A program made the translations under genes and the position numbers. The notes beneath the pieces were generated by a model. The model searched no databases and had not been told where the DNA came from. It saw only the letters and a list, made by a program, of their open reading frames with translations. Positions 12,221-25,600 of a DNA stretch of 64,000 nucleotides are shown here, in pieces (position 1 is the first letter of the stretch; each line of letters begins with the position of its first letter). The DNA is from Homarus americanus (Eukaryota; Arthropoda; Malacostraca; Decapoda; Nephropidae), in contig NW_024737068.1 of the NCBI RefSeq assembly GCF_018991925.1, positions 194,501-258,500 on the forward strand, in the 5' to 3' direction.

Positions 12221-12948
12221 CAGGTGGCCACAGACTCACTTCATTTTTCGTAAGGAATATGTATCGAAATATTAATTGAGGATGCTGACGTTCACTCAAT
12301 ACATGGGAGGTTACCGTAGACAGAACATTTCCTTCATCACATAAAGGTCGATAATACATAAGAGCTTCTGGTAAATTGCTAAGACATTCTAAACCCTGAG
12401 TATAATGACTTTACACCCATTAAATATAAAATACCCCTAACTATAACACGTTTATTGCACTACCATGACTATAAGATCACTGGCCACATTATACTCACAC
12501 GAATTGTCTGTTCATATTTCTCACTCCAAGTCAATCTATTCTTCTTTCTTCATTTACCAGCAAATTTTCAACACCAATTTCTCATTGCAATTCAATATTT
12601 CCTGCGTTATGTGATTTTTCTTCACTCTTCTCATTTGAGTCGACTGCTTGGGGGGGTTGTTTACACAGATAATTGAAAACATAAGCATTGTCGTCCCATC
12701 CTCCCAACGTTATTACAGTTATTTAAAATATAGAGACTTGAAAGTGAAATTATATAGATGCAAGAATTAATAAAATCCAAGAATAATGTGAAAAGGTACC
12801 CAAATGACCACAAATAGCTGTATTGGTTAGTGGAGTAGTGGAGTCCTCTCCTACAAGGCAGACGACACCGCTAACAGTAAACACTTGTGGAGGCTTCATC
12901 CAAGGATTAGGGAAATACAATATGGAAACATATACTCTGTGTCGGGTT

Positions 12949-15923
12949 TTAACCCTTGTAGTCTGTTCGGAATATACATACATCCAGTCTGCTCGGGTCA
13001 GATTTGACCCACAATTAAAAAATAAGACCTCTTCGCCATACATAGCATTATTTACTATGCATTCCCAGGGTCTACTGCGGGGTAGTGATAGTCATTCAGA
13101 CCCCTCACCTAACCTACCCTACCCATCCACCCTTCCATTTTGAAGGTTAGGCCCTAATAAGATGCATGCATTGCATTTGAATGTTGCTGTTCCATGAATT
13201 TTGCATGTGTGTTTTTGGCATAAACAGCACACTGTTGACACCTTATTGTCACCTTTGCAAAGATAGCAACGTCGCCTTTTTGCTGGTCTTGATTGTCCTT
13301 GATTTGAGTTATCATCCATCATGCTTCTTTCAGCATCACTAACTCGCCTAGCATTTGGAGCCCTTGGTAAAGCCGGCCGTGACTATATGTGCGTCTGAAC
13401 CATTGCCAATCCAAGTTCTTGCAGAAATAGTCTACGTTTGAAACTTGTACCTCTATGACAGTTTGGGTGAACTTGCATCCACAGTACAAATGCATTGTAT
13501 GCTGAGATATCTGCTATAGTGTCAAACAAAGCCATTGGCCACCTCACAGTTTGTCGTTTTGAGCGATAAGCCGCCACAAGTTTGTCAAGGTTGTCTACAC
13601 CTCTTTTAGTTGCATTATAGAGCTCTATTATGTTTGGTTTCTTAACCTCTCTCTCACTGAATGTGACAGAATCATGCATGGTGCTCAGCAACACTACAGT
13701 CTTCCCTTTCTTGGGACAGTATGAGATGAGGACATTATCATCATGGTGTCCTTTGAGGGTGGAATACACTGTTCTATTTTTAGGGTTCACAAACTCAGCT
13801 GCAAGTTCCTTTCGCTTCTTCCGGACTGTTCCAACAATAGTTTGCTTGCGTGCCATCAATTCCTTGGCCAAGGGTAAGCTGCAGAAGTTGTCACAAGTAA
13901 TATTTCTTCCTTCAGTCCCTCTGTGAGTTGTAGTACCACACGTTTACCCTGTTCTCGTTCTACGGCTTCACCTTTGTTTCGACCAAGTTACACTTCCGCA
14001 TTCCACAGGTAACTTGTTTCTGCATCACATGCTGCCCATACCTTTATTCCATACCTATCTGGTTTAGAAGGTATACTGTATACTGTCTGAATGGGCATTT
14101 TCCCCTGAATGGAACAAGCATTTCGTCTTCTGTGACAGTTGATGATACATTGAACATCAGTGGGAGTCTCAACCCAAGTATCCCAAATGTTTCTGATGGC
14201 TGCCAGCTTGTCATGGCGTCTTCTGGGGTTTCGAGTCTCTTTGTCATCAAAGCGAACATACTTTGAAATCTTGAAGAATGTTTCTAGAGACATTGTAGCG
14301 CGAAATATTGGTCGTCCATATGTGTCATCCCATAAACACCTAAGGGACTCACCACGAGACTTATACAGGCCAGCAAGGAGGCGCAGTCCTTAAAAAGCCT
14401 TCAATTCTGTCATGTTGGTGATATGTCCAGTTCCATGTACTCGATTTGCTTCCTTGTTCGTCATTTCCTGAATAACATTGAAAATGTATGGAGTTATCAA
14501 AAGATCAAATGCAGATGCCACATTATCTGTAATTCTTGTTGGTGCAAAGCGAGTAATGCCAGGATTTTGATCAATCACATTCCTAGCACTTCGCCTACCT
14601 ACTGAACCATCTGCTTTCTTTTCATGCCAAACTATGGCTCCACTTTTGGAAGTAAAGATTTTAGAGTCAGAATCTGGAATGGACTTGTTGCTCTCTGAAA
14701 CATTTTGACCATCCTCACTTTCAGAATGATCAGAATCACTACTCAGCCCACTATTCACTGAAACATGATCACTTTCACGATCTTCAGTGTCTGGATATAA
14801 CTGATCACTTTCTTCATCTTGTGAGGCTAACTTATAAAAGCTACCAACTGAAAAACTTGACGTGTTCCTGAAAAAGAAATAGAAAAACCAAGGATAGAAA
14901 AAAAATAGACACCATTTCAATTATATTTCATCTACTGCTAGATTACGTAGGAGGTCTATAAGACGCCATCCTAAAGTGTATATTCAGAATATAAGCTTTT
15001 ATCTATGCCTCTATCATTCTCTAGTAATTCAAGATTTCCATGTTATGAAAACCAGACTTCAAACCAACTGTAGTGGCCCGTTTCATCAACAGAACGTATT
15101 ATATAAATGGGTTCTTACATCTGATTTATATTCAGATTCACCACCTGTAACTTTCCACTAACTTTGAGTAAGACATGAACTGATCACGTGAAGGGTAACT
15201 TTCCTAAGAGGGAGAAGCCCATATGTCAGCATCTATGTAAGCGCTCACAAGTGCGATGCCTTAGTCAGTCACTCACACCAACTTTTATCGAACGGAAGTT
15301 GATTCACGTTTATATACATAAACGCCGTCCTCTTTCTCATTCACGCATAAATAGTGGAACTTACGGTTCATATACACTCAGGAATTATAAACATAATACT
15401 TCTATAATAAAACAAGAAACTTCAATTGGGTTTCGTTTCCAAAAGCCCAATTATATTATATGTGTAACAACCTGGTTAACTGGGGAATTAACCAACGTAA
15501 CACAACTTACATGTTCATGGTTGAAGGAAAATTCTGAAGGAAATCAACAATTTGTTTCTGCTTCACTGTGGTATGTAAACAAATTCGTTTTTTGTAATAA
15601 ATGCAAATCACAAAAAAAGAAAATGGAAAACTACATTGAGAACATATGCATTTATAACTATTTCGTCAAATGTATGCATTGATTATGACGACTCGAGGGA
15701 GGTGGACTATAGGGTCATAAATGACCCAAACAGACTGGATGTTAGTTTTTAATCTGTGGAAAACTATAAAGATTTGGGTTAGCTAATTTCTTTCCAATAA
15801 TAATCTCAGAATACTAGGAAAAGTCACGGAGTATGAAGTTTCTTTTCCGCAAAATAAAAATATTAAGATACAGTAAAGTGGCAAAGGGTCAAAAAAAGAC
15901 CCCTAACAGACTGCTAGGGTTAA
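12949..15923 (-). mobile_element. Complete piggyBac element
   Basis: Both ends sit in TTAA (12949-12952 and 15920-15923), the piggyBac target. The inner termini match as CCCTTGTAGTCTGTT on the left and the inverse of AACAGACTGCTAGGG on the right. A 30 bp subterminal inverted repeat (12981-13010 and 15712-15741, starting CATCCAGTCTG) is the second hallmark of the superfamily. Length is about 2.97 kb with the transposase relic inside. Everything from 14921 to 15711 is non-coding element sequence. Confidence 0.92.
13119..14920 (-). pseudogene. piggyBac transposase (PGBD4-like), disrupted
   Basis: DDE_Tnp_1_7 transposase. The N-terminal part (14920-14390) has the acidic Ser/Asp-rich leader and the region before the catalytic core. 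The middle (14293-13988) has KVWAACDAETSYLWN, carrying one catalytic Asp. The next part (13871-13383) has GVDNLDKLVAAYRSKRQTVRW, carrying the third-Asp region. The C-terminus (13322-13119) is the Cys-rich zinc-binding domain (CYLCKGDNK, CCLCQKHTC, CNAC). The last two parts are in the same frame, separated only by a TAG at 13383-13385. A frameshift lies between the middle and C-terminal parts, and one or more further lesions lie between 14390 and 13871. The protein cannot be made as it stands. Confidence 0.88.
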
Positions 15924-16883
15924 GCTGGTTAATATTTAGTAGTTGTTAATACCTACATATTTATCGAGTCTTATGTACAGATAAGAGTATATAGAGGTAA
16001 AACAATGCTACGCGCATGTTTCTCACCCCGGAAAAACACTTAATGCTAAAAGAATACAAGAACAATACATCTTACCTACTTATTTCTTTTGATTAAAATA
16101 AAAACTATCTATTATAACAAATTATAAACCAAATAAACCTAACCTAACTAAAACTATTATTTATCGGCTATCTATATAGTTTATACCGGCGATATTGTTC
16201 GGGGTACTATTTTAACATTACACTTACCCCGATCTGACTAATTTAACATGGGTCACAAACCAGTTTCATGGCTTTCATCTACCACGAACGCTGGCACATA
16301 CTCCTTCCATCTACCACACACTAGCAAATACTACAATCTGAAGTCTTGATCTCACTGAATTTGTTCTCTTGAACATGCTGATTAAGAATGTCATCCACTG
16401 TTTGATATCTGTATATTTACTTCTCCAAATGACATCTCAAATATTTTAATTACTTTTACAATGCTAATTACTCATAATTGAAATTTAATGTCTAAGTACT
16501 ATAAATTACATCCAGGATAACACATAAACACCAAAAAGGGACCTAGAAAAACCATAGGTGGCGAGTCAATTATTCCAAATAAATAATTTTTAACAAGAAA
16601 AAATTATAACCATAATAACATCACTATTCAAACAGGAAGCTCATCACGCACGTACATAAAAATAATAATTATCTCTTTTCAACCATACCTCATTATGTTT
16701 CGTTCAGACTTTGCCCCCCTCCCTCCCACCCTCGGCAAAATTTCTGTGTACACCAGTGGGTCATCTAATTTCTTTTTTATGGGAATTAGCCCACCCGGGC
16801 ACAGGTCAAATGACCCACATCAGGGCCTAGAGGTCGAAAAAATAAGAATAGTAAGAAATTAAAAATAGAAAAGAAAAAGGTTA
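15924..16883. other. Spacer, no gene recognised
   Basis: AT-rich sequence without coding signal or obvious repeat structure apart from a short CCTAACCTAACT run near 16137-16149. Confidence 0.6.
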
Positions 16884-17187
16884 TAGTCTCTCCTCGACTT
16901 ACGACGGGGTTCCGTCCCGACGACCAGGTCGTAAGTCGAAAAGGCGAAAATAATACATAGAAATTATAAAATGGGTGTCTCTTTCTTCTCAGCACCACGA
17001 AAACTGTCACTTTTATGCTTGCCAGCCGTTTTAAAGGGAATTACAAACGAAAATTTTGTCAGTACACAGCGCGATCACTAACGTCAGGACTTGAAAATAC
17101 GTAATGTGAAAAATAGTTTATACTACCATGGCCGTTGTATGTCCGGGTTGTTGTAAGTCGAATATGTCGTAAGTCGAGGAGAGACTG
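16884..17187. mobile_element. 304 bp MITE, Tigger/pogo type (copy 1)
   Basis: Terminal inverted repeats are AGTCTCTCCTCGACTTACGAC on the left and its inverse GTCGTAAGTCGAGGAGAGACT on the right, flanked by TA on both sides. The left terminal CAG has become TAG. The interior matches the element at 28432-28733 in the opposite orientation, including the block around GTACACAGCGCGATCACTAA. Confidence 0.85.
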
Positions 17188-17189
17188 TA

Positions 17190-18461
17190 TTAATCTACAC
17201 CACGAAGGTGCCGGAAAACCAGCTTTTTAAAGCGTCAGATTGTATGAGTATGGAAACACAGAAGAAGGCAGAGCATTCCACAGTTTGGCTGTGTGAGGAA
17301 AGAAGGATGTACTATAATGGCTTATTCCAGTGTGACCGACATCCACAGAGAAATGATGGGCAACGCGGGCAAGACGAGTGTTACGAGCCCAAGGCCTTGC
17401 CAGCGGTACACAGGATGCTCAAATCCACAGAACATTGCCCGTTAAAGTACCTGTAAAAGAGAGAGTGAAGCAACATTCCGGCGAAGAGAAAGGGAAGAAA
17501 GATTGACAACTTAACTGTTTATTACTTTTCCTGGAAATTATCAAGTTTTGAGAGATGACATCATTATATTCTACTAATTGGTCATTCTTGGTGTCATCCT
17601 TAAGGCTACTCTTCCATGTTGGGGTTTTAAAAAAGTAACTCCATAGTTGTTACTGGATTGGCTCACCAAATTTACCATCTTAAACATTCATTTCAGTCAT
17701 GGCTGTGTTTGCCATAATGCTCTTTTACCGAGTTCTGGAACATTACAGGAAATTAAAGAAAAACTATTTAAAATTCTCCAGTTTTATTTATTATACATTA
17801 CATTATGACAAAACTTTTTTGATTTCAAGTACTTTTAAAGAAGGCCTTTCTCTTGAACATCAAAACAACATAAAAAGGCATCACATCAAACAATACCAAT
17901 CTGTCCCTCTTAAAGCTGTTTTATTTATTGTTTCTTTCATTCTTAGTTACCATTTATATCCTGATAAATTAAAAAACTTAGCAAACATAAAGGATAACAG
18001 AATAACAAGTGTTTCGTTATTAACAAATCGTCAACATCAAATAAAACATAATCGAGTCTTAATATAAAATACAACTAACCAAATTACTATAGAGCAAAAA
18101 ATTCCTAAATATCCACCACAACTCAGTAAAATTATGAAGAAAATACTGTTCACTCAATCCCTCAGAGAGAGAAAAGCGATCCCTCTGTGATTTAGGGAAA
18201 AGGTAGAAAATAAGTTTGGGACAATAATGTGTCTCAACCTGTAGAACTACCATCATCCCATTCAATATAAACAACATACAAGTGCAACTTCTTATATGCA
18301 CTGAAGAAACACGGTGGCTCTCGGACTCGGCTGGGAAAAAATTCACACAGTACTGTACACAAATGGTCACTGGTCTGATTCCCAATTTGAGTAGCAAGAG
18401 AGTTTCCCACTTGTACACTATGCAATACAGTACACTATATACATCACGTCAGAGGTGATCA
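17190..18461. other. Spacer, no gene recognised
   Basis: The stretch 17208-17456 is GC-richer than its surroundings and open, but has no recognisable motif; it may be a fragment of an unidentified repeat. The frame at 17699-18067 looks like chance in AT-rich DNA. Confidence 0.5.
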
Positions 18462-18463
18462 TA

Positions 18464-19080
18464 CAGTTGAACTTCTCAAATCCAATACAGTATTCTATTA
18501 TCCAGAACCACATGTGGTCTGGACAATTTGGGGAATGTTAGTTCACCTCCCATGGTCTGGTATGATTAGTTCAGTTCTTAGCACCTTCTCCCATCTCAAT
18601 GCAGCCATATTGTTTACTTTGTTTGGATGTCTCTTGGCTGTGTTAATTTTTATATTCTGTATCTATAGTAGAATGTTTAGTTGAGTGTTGGCAATATAGA
18701 AGTACAGTACAGTATTTTCCAGGTGAACCATCAAATATTTCACTAAACACAAACATAATAAATATAGACAGGCATTTTTACAGAGATTATATGGTCTTTA
18801 TAGCTTCCTCCTCTTCTCAACACCATTGTTATTTTAAGTACTGTACTGTAAATTTTTATTTATTACAGCATTATATTTTATCATAATTATTTTTAGCTTT
18901 TTAGGTGTTATTATGAAGAAGAATATCACTTTAGGGTAAGCTAATAAAAACACTGTACCTATTTTCCTTTACTATTTCATTCTTTCAAGTTATTCTTAAG
19001 TGACCACCTGTGATCTGGCAAATTGTTTCATCCAAGAAGGTATCGGGTCCCATGACTGCCGGATTAGAGAGGTTCATCTG
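18464..19080. mobile_element. 617 bp MITE with TA target site
   Basis: The left end CAGTTGAACTTCTCAAATCC and the inverse of the right end, CAGATGAACCTCTCTAATCC, form a 20 bp terminal inverted repeat with few mismatches, and both ends are flanked by TA. CAG termini plus TA duplication point to the pogo/Tigger group. No coding capacity. Confidence 0.75.
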
Positions 19081-19615
19081 TATAATAAATTATTGTTTCT
19101 TCACTGGAAACAAAGACTATCATGAGCAACTGATATCTATAGACATACTGTATGATTTACCAGCAGAGATGTAAGACACTGATGATAAGATAATATCCTG
19201 AATAAAAATCTGATTGTGCTAGTTGTCCCTGAGTTAAATATGCACACCTGGGACTCAATTCCTTTACTAATAAAATAATATAATACTGTACACATTCTCT
19301 GTCAGTCTCTTGAATGTCTTAACTCCTACTGGAAATTTCCCTTTTTTTGCCTTCTTCCAATATCTTCACAAAGCTACACCTGATGTGAAATATATACAGC
19401 ACCTATATGTAGTCATTACTTAACAGTTACCTGGTTTCATATTTCCTTTACATTTCTATATTTTCACACAAGGTCTTAGACAACACTGAAAAAAAATACA
19501 AATATATTAAAAACAAAAGTATGGAACTAAAAACAAAATACAGTTTCACCTTCAGTTATTTTATAGTAAACCCATACAGAATACTGTACACACCTGCTCA
19601 GACTATGGACAAAAT
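19081..19615. other. 3' flank / untranslated region of PLPP6
   Basis: AT-rich sequence downstream of the PLPP6 stop codon on the minus strand. No other gene or repeat recognised. Confidence 0.5.
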
Positions 19616-22600
19616 TCACACATCATAGCTTGCTCCTGCCTGAGTCTCATCCAGAAAGAAGTTTACCACTCCCTGAGCACTCTGTGAAGAGAGCCATATG
19701 TGAGACATGAAGAAAGCTTCTAGGACACCAATCACAATACCACCAATAACATCCAAGAGATGGTGGCGCTCTAGTAACAGGCGAGACGCACATACCGCCC
19801 CACTCCAAGCCATCATGAGTATTGCTATAGGCAGGAACAGGTCATACTGAAAAGATAGAACATTGATGTTTAATAAATATAAGGGAGTCGTGTTATACAA
19901 CAATGTCATTAACTTTATTTTTAAATTAAAAAATAACAAACAAAATACAAGCGAACATCAACATGTTTGTTGGATAATACATTACTTAGTCATGATAATC
20001 TGCTGATCTTTCAATATTAAGTACAGTACAGGGTGGCATATATATTGCTTTATCAAAGGCATATTTTTGGCATATTTTTCTCAGCTTTAGGCTTAATCAT
20101 CATGAGTTTTGTTGCTCGGACTTTATTATAGTTTTCCATGTTATGACCAAAGTCTCGAGAAAGGATGATACAGTAATTATATCACTGTCTTTCTCTGTTC
20201 ACGAAATAGCTACTGTACCTTAACAATAATCATGACGACTAGAATGAAAGTCCCCTTTTAACTGTTAGGTTAGATTATTTACGGTACCTTCAATGGTAAG
20301 AGAACGCTTAACATGACTGCTCTTGTAGCATGCCCAGATGGAAAAGAAAACTTATCAACTGATATTGTGGCAAACATCTCATCTTTCTTGTTACCAGGTG
20401 GACGCCGTCGCCGGGTAATGGCCTTGACAACTGAAACCACAACGATGTCAAGGAAGAGAGCTGAAAAGAAAGTATGAGAACTAGATTGCCAGTCAAACAT
20501 AATACAGTTATATTTCATTATGATACTCCACTGTGGTGTAGTGATCAGCATACTTACCTTACAAATGAAAGGACCTGAGTTTAATCCTGTGAAGGGTGAA
20601 CCTACGGGCACATTCCATTACACTATCGGCATGTCTACCCAGCAGAAATTGGAGATCTGGATGTTAAATGAGTGGCTGATCAAATGTTGGGTTAAGGGTC
20701 ATCCAGTGCAGTAGGCAAGTGTCTGATCTTCCTGGGCTACTCCTTGAAAACCAGGACATACACTCCACTCCATTGCATTACGTGCGGGGTCGTGACGAAT
20801 ATAAACAAGATGAAATATTAATAAAAAATTAATCTGAGAAGTTAACAAACTTCCGGTAGTCTATTGGCCTCCCTTTTCTCTTAATACACTCCTGCAGGCA
20901 TGAAGGAACTGACTCTGCCAAGTTGTGGATTATTTGTGGGTCTTAATTATTCCACTCCTCACGAATGGCGGCCTCCAGCTTGGGGACGGTATTTGTGTCC
21001 TTGCCTTGCAGACGAAGCTTGCTAATGCTCTACTTATTTTCTATCGGGTTAAGGTCAGGCAAATTGCTTAGCCAATCACTTATGAAGTCTACATGACAGT
21101 TAACAAGCCATTGTATTACAGATTTTGCTGTGTGACATGGGGTACCATTTGCATAAACACACCAGCGTGGCATTTATCAAAAGACCCGGGCAAATAATCA
21201 CAAAGCAGCTCCAAGTAGTTAAATTGGTTTATCATCATATTCCTAGGTAGTACAACAAGATCACCAGTTCCAAAGTACGAGAAGCAACCCCACACCACTA
21301 GTGACTGAGTATGCTTAACTGTACACATTGAAAATACGACTTCCAGTAAAAGAAAACGTTGCCTCGTCACTCCACAGCACGTGCGGCCACTTGGTCGTAT
21401 CCCACCGAGCGTTAGCCTTGGCAAAAGCAACCCTACGCTACCTCTGGACAAGGGTGAGAAGTGGCTTCTTGAATGCGCGGTGGCTGCGAAACTGCAGGTC
21501 GTCATGGATGCGGCGGTGAACGGTCCTTACAGAACTATCACCTAGAAGTACAGGGTTTTTTCTTCCAATTCCCATGCTGACAGACGTGGATTAGCATCAA
21601 GTTGCCTCTTAAGAACAGTTAACGTGCGTTGGGAAGTTTTTCGAGCCTTCCCTGGCCCTCAGTTGTGCAACCTGTCGTCATCTCGAAATCGTTTAATTCA
21701 AATCTGAACTGATCGTTCACTCACACCAACAATTCTTGATATTTCCTTTACAGGTTTCTTGCCCCTATGCAGACTAATAATTGACACTATCTGCTCTTAT
21801 TTTAAATCTTTCCTCTTGCCCATTGTGGCAAAAAAAGCAAAGAAACAACAGGCGTTGTGACAATAAATAGGGGCAATGTGGTGGGGGGTAAAACTCATAA
21901 ATCTTTGTTCACGAAATTTACGTGGGCAACTGGTGAACGTTTTGATTGCTGGCTGACTTGTCCTCGAGTCTCCCTTCACTGCCAGACGTAACCTCAGCAC
22001 CAGCTGGCTGTCATGGAGGGGTGTGAGACACTTCAGCAAAAATCACTTCCTGTCGGCCACCTCGCACATAATGCAATGGCGAGGAGTGTACATCTCACTA
22101 ATTTAGGGTTTGCTTATTGTGCTGAAAAGGGTTCATTACTGTATACAGTAATAATGTATTGTGTGTTTAGTACAATGTAGATACCAGTACGAGACCACAG
22201 ACCAATTACAACATCAAAAAATTCCTAAAACCACCACATTTTCTCACTTCAACACTACAGTACTTCCATTATTTCATAACACTTATAGCTTGCCTTTAGT
22301 GCCTTCCTGAACTGCAGACTCAACGTTACTAATGTAGCAAAAGAACTCAGTGTCGTGGATCGTATGCGATATACTGTGCAGGTAGTGCTGACCACTGTGG
22401 CCAGTACTGGATAGGTTTCTTTGAGATGATTCGTTGACTTCGTGTGATATTAAACCTTTAAAAACCATATTTGATGAAACATATATAAATATTTATAGAT
22501 TCTCTAAGAAACGAAACATTAAACACTAAGTGTGGAGTACCTGAACCCTGTGACAGAGTAAAACATTACCAGGTTCTTCAACTGTGGATCAAATTCAGCT

Positions 22601-25600
22601 GTACAGGTGTAACCTTAATAATCTGGGACACTGCCAATTTATCTGACTGGGTACCCTCTCATAATAATGGCAGGTTTTTGATTGGTGGATAGTTTCTCCC
22701 TACATACAGTACAGTAATACCCCGCTTTACGCGATTCTACATTTACGCGGTACCTCGCCAGAACCGGACTTTCACTTTACGTGATGCATCTACCCATATA
22801 CGCGTAGAGTGTCTGGCGCGACGCTATCTTTAGATTCGACGCTCCCGCCTTCTCCCACTTGGGCAAGCCGAGCGGGTATGTTGCGCAGTGGATGTCTCTG
22901 TTGCGTTATCGGTGACGTATCGGACTGTGATTGGGCCATGCATTCTTACCTCCCTCCGCCGCTAGCTGTGATTGGTTTAAAGTAATATGAGTGTCCACCC
23001 GCGGGAGGGAGGAAAGACGACGCTTGACCTAGCCGGGTCAGTTGCATCACTCCAGGCCATACCGTGTAAACCAGTATTCATTGCTCTGTAAAATGGCTTC
23101 CGCTGGACCACCGCCCCCAGAGAGAAACTTTGCATTACAGGTAGTTCTGCTATAACGCGATAATTGTGTTCTTGTAAAATATCGTGTTATAGAAAATCGC
23201 GTAATAGAAATAACAGGGCTTATGGAGAAAATAGGGTTAGGTGCAGATTACTCGAAATCGAAAAAATTTAGTAGTTAGCCTAACACAAAGGATAGCACAG
23301 TCTAAATAAATGTTACATTCATATCTAATAATGAAATCATACAGTAAATGTAACACTTTACTTGATGGGGGAGAAGGGTGATTTTGAGGTTGATAAAATC
23401 GAGCTTCTCTTCAAGTGTTATATCCTTTCTTTTACGATCATCACCGGGAATTCTATCACCAGAACACTTCTTGTTGATATTCTTCTTTACTATATTCACA
23501 GTTAATACTGTACCACAAAACTGGAGAAATAGTAAGCAAAAATCGCGTTATAGCAAACAAGCGTTCGCGTTATACAAATATCGTTCCTAATTCATAAATC
23601 GCGTTAGAGCAAATTCGCGTTATCAAAACACGCGTTATAGCAGAACTCACTGTACCTGGACCCAGTCGCCCTAAGCCAAAGAAGATACAACGTTCCCTAA
23701 GCTACGAAGTGAAATACAAGATCATTCAAGAGTAGGAGAAAGGAACACGTCAAGCTGATCTCGCGAGCCAGCATGGAGTCAACGAATCTAAGATTCGTAC
23801 AATTAAGAAGGATGCAGCCAAGATCAAAGAACACATGAGAATCACAAAGTCTGCAGGTGCTTCAATGATCAAGTATTGCCAGAACAAGGTGCTGCTAAAG
23901 GTTGAAAATTTGCTGGTGAGTTACTCGATTCGTCAGGCGCGGCGTAACATGGCGGTGGACACGCGATCCGTTCAAGAGTACGCCCGTGAACTGTACACAG
24001 CAGTGTCACGTAAGATGGGAATTGCAGAGCCCAAACCCTTCAATGCTTCCTCTGGTTGACTGCATAGGTTTAAGAAGAGGAACAAGATCACCAACATCAA
24101 CATTGGTGGTGAAGAAGCGAATGCTGACCGTGTGGTGGTTAGAGATTTTCCTCCGTTCTTATGTGAGGTTATGGAGGAAGGACAGTACACCGACGACCAG
24201 GTGTTCAACATGGACGAATCCGGTCTATTTTGGAAAAAGCTGCCTACCAAGACCTTCGTTGTCCAGTCTGCCAGCAAGATTCGGGGCCGGAAGTTGCAGG
24301 AGCGCATCACCGTCCTCTTTGCCACCAATGCCTCCGGTACCTGTAAACTCAAGTTATCAGTGATCCACACAGCCCGCAAGCCGCACGCCTACAAGAACGT
24401 GGACATGAGCAAGATTAATGTCCACTGGTTGACCTCACATAAGGCGTGGATGTTCTCTGCTCTGTCACTCTCCTGGTTTGATGACTGTTTCGTTCCCGAC
24501 GTGAAGAAATTCTGCGAGCAACAGAATGTTCCATTCAACATTCTGTTGCTCCTTGACAACGCATCAGGGCATTCGCCACTACTTATGGATCGTCACCCCA
24601 TTGTAAAAGTGGTCTTCCTTCCTCCCAACACTACGACATTATCCAGCCCATGGACCAGGAGTTGATATGCAATGTGAAAGCTGCATACTCTGCAAAGAAG
24701 TTTAAGCTCCTGAACGACTGTACCAACACCAAGGATGAGTTGCGTAAGCTGTGTGACACCGATAGCGAGAGCAAAAGCGACGAGGACGAGGACAAGGAAC
24801 AACAGGTGGTGAATCAAGAAGTTCTCGTCAAACAGTTTTGGAAAAAATTTAACGTCAAACAAGGTGTGGACTTCTTGGTGGAGGCATGGGATCAGCTGTC
24901 TGTAGCTACGATTCGTCACGCATGGAGGCATGTGTTGCATGGTATCCCAGGTGAGAGGCGGAGTCAACCTGTGACTGGTGAGGTTCAGTCTGTTACAGTG
25001 GCATTGGACCTTGCAAGAGAAGCTGCACACAGTATTACAGCTGAAGGCTTCTCCGAGACCACCAACGAAGACATCCTGGAGGTGATCAGAGATCCTGAAA
25101 TGACTGCCGACGAGATGTTGGAAGATGATCACGTCAGTGAAGAGGCAGGTGGTGCGTCAACCCCAGAAGAACACAAGTTAACGCATAGTAATGTTAAGGA
25201 TGCCATCGAGTGTGCAGAGAAACTGAAGCTCTTCCTTTTCAAAGACCATGACGATGACCGCTATGAAGTCTTCCATACCTGGCTGGTGCAGGCTATGGAG
25301 CCGTACATCAAGGTGTATCAAGACAACATCAACACTAGCCGTCAAAAAAGCATTACCGAGTTCTTCGCCCGCAACCCACCACAGCCAGCCCGAGCCTGTG
25401 ATAGTGACAGTGAAAGTGACTTTGAGGGATTTGTCAGGGAGGTCCTGACAACTATGGTGGATAGTGATGGTGATTCACCTGAGGGCCAGTAATCTGCCCT
25501 CTGCCTCGGAACCAGCCTCCATCCCCGTAAACCGACCCATCTCTTCTACTAACGTAAGTGTTAAACCTAACCTTTATTTTTCCTAACCTAACCTCTTCTA

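Noticed and set aside
15188..15682. 164-codon plus-strand frame
   Set aside because: It lies inside the piggyBac element's non-coding 5' region and shows no domain.
17208..17456. Possible small gene
   Set aside because: No family motif, no splice context and a composition suggesting a repeat fragment; left as unassigned spacer.
20521..20600. tRNA gene
   Set aside because: Box A and box B-like motifs are present, but there is no acceptor or anticodon stem pairing and a SINE body follows.
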